From Deltaproteobacteria bacterium (GTDB lineage: Bacteria; Myxococcota_A; Polyangia; Polyangiales; Polyangiaceae), in assembly GCA_016218915.1 (NCBI GenBank), contig JACRCQ010000074.1:62001-126000 (forward strand): a stretch of 64,000 nucleotides of DNA. Reading direction: 5' to 3'. Position 1 is the stretch's first letter; every line of letters begins with the position of its first letter. Under the pieces are notes generated by a model. That model saw only the letters and a list, made by a program, of their open reading frames with translations. It was not told the origin of the DNA and did no database searches. Shown here piece by piece: positions 24,570 to 33,193 of this stretch. Made by a program: the position numbers and the translations under genes.

Positions 24570-26705
24570 ATGGGCACCATCCACGGGACAGACCTTCGTG
24601 CATCCGATGCGTTCTTTCATTCGAACGGCTACACGCCAGCGCCGCGACTGGTGCAGTGGATGTCGACAGCGCGCTGCAGCTACGGTTGCCCGCACTGCCT
24701 GACTGCGGACCTTGGGGCGAGCGCGGCGCTGACCACGCGGGAGGCGAAGCAGCTGATCGACCAGGTCGCGGCGCTGGGGGTCCACGAGATGCTCGTTACA
24801 GGCGGCGAGCCGCTCGAGCGCCCGGATCTACCGGAGCTGATCGACCATCTGGCCGGACGCGGACAGCGTTGGAGCCTGAACACGGCTCGCAAGCCCACGG
24901 GCGCGATTCTCGACGCCATGGCTCGCTGGCCGCCTGGCTTCGCTGCGGTCAGCCTCGACGGGCCGAAGCAGGTGCATGATGCGTTTCGTGGGCGCCAGGG
25001 AGCCTTCGACGAAGCGATCGAGTCGATCGCGATCCTGTCAGAGCTGACCGGCGGAAGCACCGCGATCGGCACCACGGTCACGCGCAGCAACTACGGCTGG
25101 CTTGCCGAGACGCTGCGCGTGGTTGCAGGCAGCGATGCCAGCACGTGGGGGCTTCACCTCGTGGTTCCCGAGGGCCGGGCTGCCATGCGCAAGGACCTGC
25201 TGCTGACCGACGCGCACGTGCAGGGGCTGCTTCGGTTCGTCGCGTCCAAGCGTGGTGCGTTCCCTGTGATGATGGCTGACGAGATCGGCTACTGCGGGGA
25301 CTGGGAGCCGCTGGTGCGCGACGAGCCTTTCTTCTGTGGAGCTGGGCGTGCGCAGTGCGTGGTGCTTCCGGACGGCGAGGTGGTGGCGTGCACGACGGCC
25401 GATCGCCGCAACAGCGCGGGCAACGTGCGGACAGCGTCGCTCGAGTCGATCTGGCGGGACGGTTTCAAAGCGCTGCGCCGCGAGAGCGTATCGGGCAAGT
25501 GCCGCGATTGCGCATATGCACCAGCGTGCGGAGGGGGCTGCTGGCTGCAGCGTCGTCATGGCACCCATTGCTTCAAGCGGGCGTGGGAGCGGCCATCCAC
25601 GCTGACGACCACGGCTGGAGCCGCGGTCTGCCTCGGGCTTGCAGCTTGTCGCGGCGCAGAGCCGCCGCCGGTCGCTCCCGCCCCCCCCGCGCAGGTCGTT
25701 TCCGCGCCTGTGCCAGCTGTGTCGAGCGCGCCTCCGCAAGCAGTGGATGCAGGGCAATCGGAAGCACCGACGACCGAGCGGCTGGTCTCGCGGTACGGCT
25801 TTGACCTGCTCGACTGGATGATCCTGGAGATGTACATGGGGCGGCTGCGATCGCCGGTGCCGGCGCGGCTCGAGATGCTGGCGCCCAAGGATCCGGGGTT
25901 CGGCTACCTGGCGACCTACCTCGCAGGGCCGCGTCCTCAGGACCTCGTCCAGCGCGCTGCGCAGATGCGAGCAGCGCTTGCGACGCGTCAGCGCTCGTTG
26001 CAGCTCGGGCTCCTGATGTGGCGGGATCTGACCGAGTGGTGTCTTGACGGGCCGACGCCTGCGACCCGAACCGAGGAGCAGAAAAAGACGCTGCGGGAGG
26101 CGATGGGAAGCGTTCGCGATGCGACGAATCGGTGGCGCACCGAGATCTTCGACCAGAAGCTGGAGCCGTTCATGAACCGCGACGGCGAGGTCCGAGGCTT
26201 CTTCCGATCCAAGGCCGGACCTCCGCCAGAGCTGATCATGGGCGAGAAGGCCGCGCAGAAGCACTGGCCCAACGCCGCGCAGCTCACGCGCGACTACCTG
26301 ACGCAGCATCCCTTGGGTGAGCAGATGCTTCTTCGCATGACACCGAGCGCGGGGGCATCGATCGAGCGGCTCACCCCGCAAGGCCGGGCTCCTGTGAAAG
26401 CCGGAGACAAGCTCGGGGTGTTCGACCTGCTCATGGTGGGGCCAGGGAAAGGAGCGTCGCTCACGCTCACCTCGGGAACGGAGAGCGCTGCGGTGGCGCT
26501 GCCGGCCGGGACGGAGCTGACGTATGGCGACGTCCTGCGGCTCGCCTACGAGCAGAACCGCGCGGCCTTGGACAGCAAGGTGCAGCAGACCAGCGGCCCC
26601 GAGGCCTCGCCGCTGCTTCTGCCAGCGCTGCGGGCCAAGATCGCCAGCTCCGGAGACCCGGAGCAGAGGCTGCGCATCCGGTTGGACGATCTGTGGATGT
26701 TCTGA
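24570..26705 (+). CDS. Radical SAM/SPASM protein fused to a lipoprotein-like C-terminal half
   Basis: A 711-aa open frame with two parts. Residues 1-340 are a radical SAM enzyme: CSYGCPHC (Cys 36, 40, 43) binds the SAM cluster, TGGEPL follows, and a SPASM-like auxiliary cluster is seen at Cys 242, 256, 263, 274, 311, 314, 320, 324 and 334. SPASM enzymes usually modify peptides. Residues 341-360 then look like a type II signal peptide ending LAAC, followed by a Pro/Ala/Val linker and about 300 residues with helical domains and no recognised fold. No in-frame ATG, GTG or TTG lies just before the hydrophobic segment, so it reads as one protein, though a sequencing error joining two genes is possible. 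The N-terminus would be cytoplasmic and the C-terminus outside. Confidence 0.78.
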   Translation: MGTIHGTDLRASDAFFHSNGYTPAPRLVQWMSTARCSYGCPHCLTADLGASAALTTREAKQLIDQVAALGVHEMLVTGGEPLERPDLPELIDHLAGRGQRWSLNTARKPTGAILDAMARWPPGFAAVSLDGPKQVHDAFRGRQGAFDEAIESIAILSELTGGSTAIGTTVTRSNYGWLAETLRVVAGSDASTWGLHLVVPEGRAAMRKDLLLTDAHVQGLLRFVASKRGAFPVMMADEIGYCGDWEPLVRDEPFFCGAGRAQCVVLPDGEVVACTTADRRNSAGNVRTASLESIWRDGFKALRRESVSGKCRDCAYAPACGGGCWLQRRHGTHCFKRAWERPSTLTTTAGAAVCLGLAACRGAEPPPVAPAPPAQVVSAPVPAVSSAPPQAVDAGQSEAPTTERLVSRYGFDLLDWMILEMYMGRLRSPVPARLEMLAPKDPGFGYLATYLAGPRPQDLVQRAAQMRAALATRQRSLQLGLLMWRDLTEWCLDGPTPATRTEEQKKTLREAMGSVRDATNRWRTEIFDQKLEPFMNRDGEVRGFFRSKAGPPPELIMGEKAAQKHWPNAAQLTRDYLTQHPLGEQMLLRMTPSAGASIERLTPQGRAPVKAGDKLGVFDLLMVGPGKGASLTLTSGTESAAVALPAGTELTYGDVLRLAYEQNRAALDSKVQQTSGPEASPLLLPALRAKIASSGDPEQRLRIRLDDLWMF

Positions 26706-26770
26706 CGCCTTGGCATTGCGCTCGCTCCCCCTTGGTCGTTGGTGGTATTCTGCAGCCGGAAGGGTGGCCG

Positions 26771-27787
26771 ATGAAGACCCGAACCCTGGCAGTCCACTTG
26801 CTTGGCCTGATTCTGCTTTCGATCGCGCCGGGCGCCGATGCGGCAAAGCCCAGCAAGCCCAAGGAGCCGGTCGTCGACGAAGCGACGGCGCAGGCGCGCG
26901 ACGAGTTCATGAAGGGCACCGCAGCGGTCAAGACCACGCAATGGTCCGAAGCTCTGCTGCACTTCGAGAAAGCCAACACCATCAAGCCCTCTCCGGTGGC
27001 GGTGTTCAACATCGGCTACTGCCAGAGGGCGATGGGGCGCTACGTCCTGGCAAAAGCGGCGTTCGAGCGGGCCGTGCAGGACGCGGAGAACATGCCGGAG
27101 GCGCAGCTCGAAGAGGCCAAGACCTTCATCAAGGAGCTCGACGAGCAGCTCGGCCGCGTGAAGATCACCATCGACCCGCCAACCACGCGCCTTGCGATCG
27201 ACGGTCGTCCGCTGGTGCCGCTCAAGGCTGGGGATCCGAAGGTCATGGTGGCGGGTGTTGCCCCCGCGGGCGAGGGGGAGACGCCTCCGGTCCCCACGTT
27301 CGAGGTCATCCTGGATCCAGGGCCGCACCTGTTTGCCGCTTCGTTTCCCGGACATGCGAACGTGCTCTTGAACAAGACGATCGAGGCCAAGTCCCGGGCG
27401 GAGATCCCTCTCAAGCTCAGCGAGCTGCCTGCCAACATCCACGTCGAGAGCGATCAGCAGCGTGCGGTGGTCGTGATCGACGGTCGTGACGTGGGGCTGG
27501 CGCCTGTGGACATCACGCGTCCCGCCGGGCGATATCGGCTGCAGGTGCAGAAGAAGGGGTTCGTGGCGTACGAGACGACGCTGACGCTGACGCCCGGGCA
27601 GAAGGCGAACCTGCGCGCGCAGATGACGCCGGAAACGGAATCGATCACGCAGAAGTGGTGGTTCTGGGGTGGCACAGCGGCGATCATCGCAGGTGGGATC
27701 ACGGCGACGTATCTGCTGACGCGGCCGGAAGCGCAGCCGCCGGACTACCAACGCGGAAGCCTGGGCTGGCTCGCGACACCTCGGTAG
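26771..27787 (+). CDS. TPR- and PEGA-domain protein, membrane-associated
   Basis: A 338-aa protein with signal peptide (cleavage near ADA-AK, about residue 24), TPR-like helices (about residues 40-110; ALLHFEKANTIKPSPVAVFNIGYCQ), then beta-rich PEGA-like domains at about residues 130-220 and 223-285 (VVVIDGRDVGLAPVDI..PAGRYRL), and a final hydrophobic helix near residues 295-317 with a short tail. PEGA domains are common in Polyangia surface or kinase-associated proteins. ATG at 26771 is preceded by GGAAGGG. It is followed 4 bp later by the next Cys-rich lipoprotein. Confidence 0.85.
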   Translation: MKTRTLAVHLLGLILLSIAPGADAAKPSKPKEPVVDEATAQARDEFMKGTAAVKTTQWSEALLHFEKANTIKPSPVAVFNIGYCQRAMGRYVLAKAAFERAVQDAENMPEAQLEEAKTFIKELDEQLGRVKITIDPPTTRLAIDGRPLVPLKAGDPKVMVAGVAPAGEGETPPVPTFEVILDPGPHLFAASFPGHANVLLNKTIEAKSRAEIPLKLSELPANIHVESDQQRAVVVIDGRDVGLAPVDITRPAGRYRLQVQKKGFVAYETTLTLTPGQKANLRAQMTPETESITQKWWFWGGTAAIIAGGITATYLLTRPEAQPPDYQRGSLGWLATPR

Positions 27788-27791
27788 AGCG

Positions 27792-28622
27792 ATGACTCGC
27801 GCGCGATCGGCAGTGCTTGTCGCAGCCGTGCTTCTGACGGCTTGCTCTTCGACCAGCGTGGATACGGTGGCGGGGCCGCAGGATGCCTCGGATGCGTGGA
27901 CCGACTCCCCGGTCCAGGAAGCCGGCAAGGACACCCACAACGAAAGCCAGGTCTGCAACGTCACTTCTTGCGCGTCGATCAGCGCCGACTGCGGCCAGAT
28001 GCCTGATGGCTGTGGCGGCGTGCTCGACTGCGGCACCTGCCCTGACAAGAAGTACTGCGGCGGCGCTGGCCCCAATCGCTGCGGTGACAAGCCCTGCACT
28101 CCGATCACCTGCGCATCCAAAGGCTACGACTGCGGCGAGATCACCGATGGCTGCTCGAAGATCATCTCCTGCGGACAGTGCTCGGGCTACGAGTCGTGCG
28201 CGGGCAGCGGCCACCCGAACAAGTGCGGATGCACGCCTACCGGCTGCGGCGGAATCGAGTGCGGTGACGTCGACAACGGCTGCGGCGGTGTGGCGAGCTG
28301 TGGAACCTGCGTGCAGGGCGTCGAGGTCTGCCTGGAGAACACCTGCTGCGCGGCTGCGGTGAACACCGCCTGCACGAAGACCTGCTACGAGGTACAGGGC
28401 CCGGTGCTCGGCTATTCGCAGTACGAGGCGGTCTGGTGCAGCGGCGAAGGCCAGTCGAAGCTCGACATCACCAACTGCTCGGAGCCGGATCCAGACCCGT
28501 GCACCACGCACGGTGACCCCCCGAATTGCGGCCTGGAGCCGGGGTACAAGTGGTGCACCGTCCGATGCAACCACTACTTCGACTGCCCGGGCACGGTGCA
28601 GTGCGACGGATCGTGCGGGTGA
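27792..28622 (+). CDS. Cys-rich repeat lipoprotein (CG-type repeats)
   Basis: A 276-aa lipoprotein with lipobox LTAC (Cys about residue 18), a short Asp/Ser/Thr-rich linker, then three units with a repeated pattern of the form C..tC.....DCG...dGCg....CG.C, rich in disulfide-type pairs, and a longer Cys-containing C-terminal region. This kind of repeat is widespread in myxobacterial secreted proteins. No enzyme motif is seen; it may bind a ligand or stiffen the surface. It is 4 bp after the TPR/PEGA gene, so co-transcription is likely. Confidence 0.82.
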   Translation: MTRARSAVLVAAVLLTACSSTSVDTVAGPQDASDAWTDSPVQEAGKDTHNESQVCNVTSCASISADCGQMPDGCGGVLDCGTCPDKKYCGGAGPNRCGDKPCTPITCASKGYDCGEITDGCSKIISCGQCSGYESCAGSGHPNKCGCTPTGCGGIECGDVDNGCGGVASCGTCVQGVEVCLENTCCAAAVNTACTKTCYEVQGPVLGYSQYEAVWCSGEGQSKLDITNCSEPDPDPCTTHGDPPNCGLEPGYKWCTVRCNHYFDCPGTVQCDGSCG

Positions 28623-28623
28623 C

Positions 28624-29454
28624 TCAGCCCCTCGCGACGATGCCCGCGAGGTGACGGCCGCTGCGTTTGCCTTCGCGTCGGTAGCTGAAGAACCGCTCCG
28701 GCTGGCAGAAGGTGCAGCCGCGGACGTGATCGATGTTCGATTCTGCGACGCCTGCTTCGAGCAGCTGCGCGTGGATCATGCGGCGAAGGTCCACATGGGG
28801 GCGTTCGCGCTTGCCCGGACGCACGATGTCCTTGTCCGGTGAAGCGGCGGTGAGCTGGTCGGCGACATCCTGGCCCACCTCGAAGCAACAAGCTTCGATG
28901 TGAGGGCCGAGTGCAGCGACAAGCTCGGCATCGGGCCCGACGTGGCCCCGGAGCTTTCGAATTACGGCGCCGGCGATGTTCTGCAGCGTTCCCTTCCAAC
29001 CGGAGTGAACCGCAGCGACCCAACCGGAGCGACGGTCTGCGATCAGCAAGGGTCCACAATCTGCAACACGGACACAACAGGCAACCTGGGGGTCTGGAGA
29101 CAAGACTGCGTCGCCCTGGCTGCTGCGCACCGCGGCAGCGTCATCCTGGCGGCTCGCCAGATGGCAAGCAGTGCCGTGGACCTGGTTCAGGAACAGGAGA
29201 CGATCAGGTTGGAGGCGAAGGGCATCGGCAGCGCGGGCCATATTCTCGGCCACTGCGTCTGGATCATCCCCCACGGTCACGGAAAAATTCAGTGATTCGA
29301 ACGGCGGCAGGCTCACGCCACCCAAACGGGAGAAAAACGCGTGCCGAAATCCCGAGGCAGACAGCAACGAGGAGTTTATGATGCTCCCCGGGCCCGGAAG
29401 GTCCCCTGACGCATCGGACAGCTTGTGACCTGAGCGCATCTTGGAATCGATCAT
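28624..29454 (-). CDS. pgeF: Peptidoglycan editing factor / multicopper-type laccase-domain protein
   Basis: A 276-aa member of the YfiH/PgeF family, which removes wrongly built muropeptide side chains (L-Ser in place of L-Ala in UDP-MurNAc-peptides) in E. coli. Conserved features include LNQVHG, the metal-binding CCVRVADCGPLLI and VAAVHSGWKGTLQN, and the late LGPHIEACCFEV motif. Size is normal. Two starts are possible (ATG at 29454 or 29439); the first is given. It is divergent from the Ser/Thr kinase gene over a 50-bp gap and convergent with the Cys-rich lipoprotein gene. Confidence 0.93.
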   Translation of the reverse strand: MIDSKMRSGHKLSDASGDLPGPGSIINSSLLSASGFRHAFFSRLGGVSLPPFESLNFSVTVGDDPDAVAENMARAADALRLQPDRLLFLNQVHGTACHLASRQDDAAAVRSSQGDAVLSPDPQVACCVRVADCGPLLIADRRSGWVAAVHSGWKGTLQNIAGAVIRKLRGHVGPDAELVAALGPHIEACCFEVGQDVADQLTAASPDKDIVRPGKRERPHVDLRRMIHAQLLEAGVAESNIDHVRGCTFCQPERFFSYRREGKRSGRHLAGIVARG

Positions 29455-29504
29455 CTTGCGAGGCAGTTCCCTGAAGCACGTCTCGTGCTATCGAGGATCT
29501 TGAT

Positions 29505-30599
29505 ATGCGACCAGCCGACCCGTTCATTGGGCGAGACATCCTGGACGGCCAGTTCCACGTCCTCCAGAAGATTGGCTCGGGCGGCATGGGCGCGGTCTAC
29601 AAGGCCTCGCAGCCGGAGATGAACCGCACGGTCGCGGTCAAGATCCTCCACCCCAAGCTCGCCAACCGCAAGGACCTGGTCTCGCGTTTCCGTCGCGAAG
29701 CGCGTGCGATGAGTCATCTGAACCATCCGAACACGGTCAAGGTGTTCCTGTACGGCGAGCTGGAAGACGGCTCGTTGTACATCGTGATGGAGTTCCTCGA
29801 CGGAAAAAACCTCCACCAGACGGTTCGCAAGGAAGGGCCGCTTTCGTGGGAGCGGGCGCTGCCCGTGCTCGTGCAGGTGTGCGGCGCGCTCGAAGAGGCC
29901 CACCAGAAGGGCATCGTTCATCGCGATCTCAAGCCCGAGAACATCTTCCTGTGCAATCCGGGGGGCATCGAAGACTTCCCCAAGGTCCTGGACTTCGGGC
30001 TCGCCAAGGTCACCGAGCGCGAGATGCGTCCTGGCTCCATCATCCTCACGCAGGAAGGCATGGTGTTCGGAACGCCTGAGTTCATGTCGCCCGAGCAGGC
30101 GCAGGGCAAGGTGCTCGACGCGCGCAGCGACATCTACTCGCTCGCGGTGATCCTGTACGAGGCGCTCACCGGCAAGCTGCCGTTCGATGCGCGCACGCCG
30201 ATGGAGTACATCCAGCATCACGTCGCGAGCAAGCCGATCGACTTGAACGCTCGGGTGCCGGACAAGAAGTTCCCGCAGGGGTTGGCGGAGGTGATCGCCA
30301 AGGCCATCGAGAAGAAGCCTGAGGACCGCTATCCGACCGCAGGCGACTTCGCTCGCGCTCTGCAGGCGTTCGTTCCCAACAACCGGGCCCTTTCCGAGGT
30401 CATTCCACCCCCCACCAATTCGCCCATCCCGCCCCCGACCGCTTCGATGCCGTCGATCAGCGGTGACAAGACCCTCGTCGACTCCAAGCCCCCGGTGCGT
30501 CCGCCGCCGACCCTGGGCATGATGCTCGGCGTTGCCGCCGCCTGCCTCGTGCTGGGGGTCGTCCTGGCGATCGTGTTCATGAAGCTGGTTCTGAAGTAG
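29505..30599 (+). CDS. Ser/Thr protein kinase with C-terminal membrane helix
   Basis: A 364-aa Hanks-type kinase with intact IGSGGMGAVYKA, VAVK, HRDLKPEN (about residue 139), DFGLAK and GTPEFMSPEQ. After the kinase domain (to about residue 295) a Pro/Ser/Thr-rich linker of about 40 residues leads to one membrane helix (about 337-360) and a 3-residue tail. It lacks an extracellular domain, so signals must come through partners or the membrane. Neighbours are pgeF (divergent) and PBP1A (71 bp downstream), so a link to wall synthesis is possible but inferred. Confidence 0.93.
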   Translation: MRPADPFIGRDILDGQFHVLQKIGSGGMGAVYKASQPEMNRTVAVKILHPKLANRKDLVSRFRREARAMSHLNHPNTVKVFLYGELEDGSLYIVMEFLDGKNLHQTVRKEGPLSWERALPVLVQVCGALEEAHQKGIVHRDLKPENIFLCNPGGIEDFPKVLDFGLAKVTEREMRPGSIILTQEGMVFGTPEFMSPEQAQGKVLDARSDIYSLAVILYEALTGKLPFDARTPMEYIQHHVASKPIDLNARVPDKKFPQGLAEVIAKAIEKKPEDRYPTAGDFARALQAFVPNNRALSEVIPPPTNSPIPPPTASMPSISGDKTLVDSKPPVRPPPTLGMMLGVAAACLVLGVVLAIVFMKLVLK

Positions 30600-30669
30600 G
30601 GCGCGAATACGCCGTCCTCGCCAGGCGTTCTATGCGGGTAATTCGACTCGCGGCGCCCTCTGATCCAGG

Positions 30670-33186
30670 ATGGGCCCTGGCACCATGCCCCCAGAAGACC
30701 CCAACTCCGACGCTTCGATCGTCGAGCTCGCCAAGGCAAAGGCCGCGGCCAAGCTGCAGCCCAAGCCCAAAGAGCCGGGACGCGTGCGCAAGCTGCTGTG
30801 GAAGTGGACCAAGCGCGCAGCGCTTCTGGCGTTCGTGCTCGCCTCAGCGGGTGTCCTGACCGTGGTGCTGGTGATCCGCCACTACGAAGCGGGGCTCCCG
30901 CGCATCACCGATCTGCAGGGCAACTACCATCCGCCGCAGATCACGCGGGTGCTTGCACGCGACGGCACCCTGCTCGCCGAGCTGTACACCGAGCGTCGCA
31001 CCGTGGTCCCGATCGAGTCGCTTCCTCCGCAGATCAAGCTCGCGGTCCTGGCTGCCGAGGACGCGCACTTCTACGAGCACGAGGGACTGAACTACCTCGG
31101 CATGCTCCGGGCGATGATCGTCAATCTGCGCTCCGGTCGAACCCGCCAGGGAGCCAGCACGATCACCCAGCAGGTGGTCAAGAACCTGCTGCTCGATCCG
31201 GAGCGCAGCTACCGCCGAAAGATCCGCGAGGTCATCCTCGCGCGCCAGCTCGAGCAGGAGCTGCCCAAGGACAAGATCCTCGAGCTGTACCTGAACCACA
31301 TCTACTTCGGGCACGGACGCTACGGGATCGAGGAAGCCGCGCGCTTCTACTTCGGCTGCCCTGCGCGCAACCTTTCGCTCGCCCAGTCCGCCATGCTCGC
31401 AGGGCTCATCGCGAGCCCGGAGTCGTACTCGCCCCGCCATAGCCTGGAGAAAGCCAACTCGCGCAGGCGCTTCGTGCTCGAGCAGATGCGGGACAAGGGC
31501 TTCATCAACGCCGCGCAATGCGAAGGCTCGACCAAGGAGATGCTTCACATCGCTCCCACGATCGAGGCCCAGGCGCAGCTCGCACCCGAGGCTGTGGAGA
31601 TCGCGCGTCGAACCCTTCGCAAGGCGCTCGGCGAGGCTGCTCTGGCTGGCGGATACACCGTGGTCACCACCATCGATCCGCGCATGCAGGCAGCAGCCCG
31701 CAAGGCCGCGCGCGACAACCTGGTCGCCTTCGACAAGCGCCATGGCCTGCAGGCCCCCTTCGCCCCGATCGATCCGGCCAAGAGCAAGAAGAGCAAGCAT
31801 CCACCCAAGCCGTTCGAGGGAACGCCGCGCTTCACCGACCACAAGGTCTACGTGGGCGAGGTCACGGACACCGACGACACCGCAGGATTGATCCTGATGC
31901 GGGTGGGGACGGTGCAGGGCTCGATCCGCCTGTCGGACTACGATCGCTACAACCCGAAGAACCTGCCTCCGAGCACGTTTTCTCCCAAAGGCGCGCTGCT
32001 TCGCGTGAGCCTGCTGCTTCCCGAGCCGGAGAATCCCACCAACCCGACCGCGCAGCGCGTCCCGCTTCGATTGGAGCAGGGGCCTGAGGCAGCCATGGTC
32101 GCCATCGACGTGCGAACCCGCGAAGTGCTCGCGCTGGTTGGCAACTTCGAGGGCACGCCGGGCGGGCTCGATCGCGCCACCCAGGCGCGTCGCCAGCCTG
32201 GCTCCACCTTCAAGCCGATCGTCTACTCCTATGCGCTGCACACGCGCAGGTTCACCGCAGCAACCCTGGTCGAGACGCGCCCGGGCACGATCGCAGGCTA
32301 CCGCCCGATGAACTTCGAGGAGCTCGACGGCAGCAAGCCGATGCGTCTTCGCGAAGCGCTCGCCATGTCCGTCAACGTGGCAGCGGTTCACGTCGCCCAG
32401 GCGGTCGGCCCTGCCAACATCGTTCCCTGGGCCAAAGCGCTCGGCATCAGCGGCAACCTCGGCGCGGACCTGTCGCTCGCGCTCGGCGCCTACGAGGCCA
32501 GCCCGATCGAGATGGCGAACGCGTACGCCACATTCGCAGCAGGCGGCCTGTACGACAGCCCACGTTTCATCCTGCGAATCTATGACGCCTCGGGCAAGGA
32601 AGTCTCTCTCCCGCAAGCGCCGCCGTCCAGGCGCGTGATGGAGGAGAGCGAGGCGTACCTGATCACCAGCCTGCTCACTTCGGTGGTCGATCACGGTACG
32701 GGCGCCAAGGCCAAGGCGCTGGGGCGTCCCCTGGCAGGCAAGACCGGCACCAGCAACGAGGCAAAGGACGCGTGGTTCGTGGGGTTCTCCACGGACATCG
32801 CCACAGCCTCGTGGGTTGGCTTCGACGATTCGATGCCCCTGGGCAGCCGGGAAGCGGGCTCGACCGCTTCGCTGCCTGCATGGGTGCAGTTCATGCGAGC
32901 CGCCCATGAGGGGAGGCCTCCGACGGACTTCCCGAGACCATCGGACATCACTGCGCTGATGATCGATCCCGAAAGCGGGCTGCGGGCGTGGGAGCACCAG
33001 GACAACGCGATGTTCGAGTACTTCCTGCCCGGGACGGAGCCGTCGGAGTTCGCGGTCCAGGACGCAGGCGTGGATGCAGAGCTCGAGGGGGGGGCAGATG
33101 CGCTGAGCTTGCCGCCGGTCGAGAGGGATGCGGGCACGCTGCCTGCGCTTCCGCCCCCGGAGAGCAGCGCCTTGCCGCTGTTCTGA
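30670..33186 (+). CDS. mrcA: Bifunctional penicillin-binding protein 1A (glycosyltransferase-transpeptidase)
   Basis: An 838-aa class A PBP with a short cytoplasmic N-terminus (residues 1-45), one helix (about 46-68), a GT51 domain with EDAHFYEHEG (catalytic Glu) and QGASTITQQ, and a transpeptidase with STFK (Ser about 512), SVN (about 567-569) and KTGT (about 691-694). Between the GT and TP domains is an OB-like insertion. The last ~60 residues are Asp/Glu/Pro-rich. It builds glycan strands and cross-links peptidoglycan. Start could be ATG at 30670 or 30685. It runs into the radical SAM gene 7 bp later. Confidence 0.95.
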   Translation: MGPGTMPPEDPNSDASIVELAKAKAAAKLQPKPKEPGRVRKLLWKWTKRAALLAFVLASAGVLTVVLVIRHYEAGLPRITDLQGNYHPPQITRVLARDGTLLAELYTERRTVVPIESLPPQIKLAVLAAEDAHFYEHEGLNYLGMLRAMIVNLRSGRTRQGASTITQQVVKNLLLDPERSYRRKIREVILARQLEQELPKDKILELYLNHIYFGHGRYGIEEAARFYFGCPARNLSLAQSAMLAGLIASPESYSPRHSLEKANSRRRFVLEQMRDKGFINAAQCEGSTKEMLHIAPTIEAQAQLAPEAVEIARRTLRKALGEAALAGGYTVVTTIDPRMQAAARKAARDNLVAFDKRHGLQAPFAPIDPAKSKKSKHPPKPFEGTPRFTDHKVYVGEVTDTDDTAGLILMRVGTVQGSIRLSDYDRYNPKNLPPSTFSPKGALLRVSLLLPEPENPTNPTAQRVPLRLEQGPEAAMVAIDVRTREVLALVGNFEGTPGGLDRATQARRQPGSTFKPIVYSYALHTRRFTAATLVETRPGTIAGYRPMNFEELDGSKPMRLREALAMSVNVAAVHVAQAVGPANIVPWAKALGISGNLGADLSLALGAYEASPIEMANAYATFAAGGLYDSPRFILRIYDASGKEVSLPQAPPSRRVMEESEAYLITSLLTSVVDHGTGAKAKALGRPLAGKTGTSNEAKDAWFVGFSTDIATASWVGFDDSMPLGSREAGSTASLPAWVQFMRAAHEGRPPTDFPRPSDITALMIDPESGLRAWEHQDNAMFEYFLPGTEPSEFAVQDAGVDAELEGGADALSLPPVERDAGTLPALPPPESSALPLF

Positions 33187-33193
33187 CGACGTC

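Noticed and set aside
25558..25605. Separate start (ATG at 25558) for the second half of the radical SAM fusion
   Set aside because: It is out of frame with the lipoprotein-like half and runs into a stop after 15 codons, so it could only be used with a frameshift. Kept only as a point for the fusion question.
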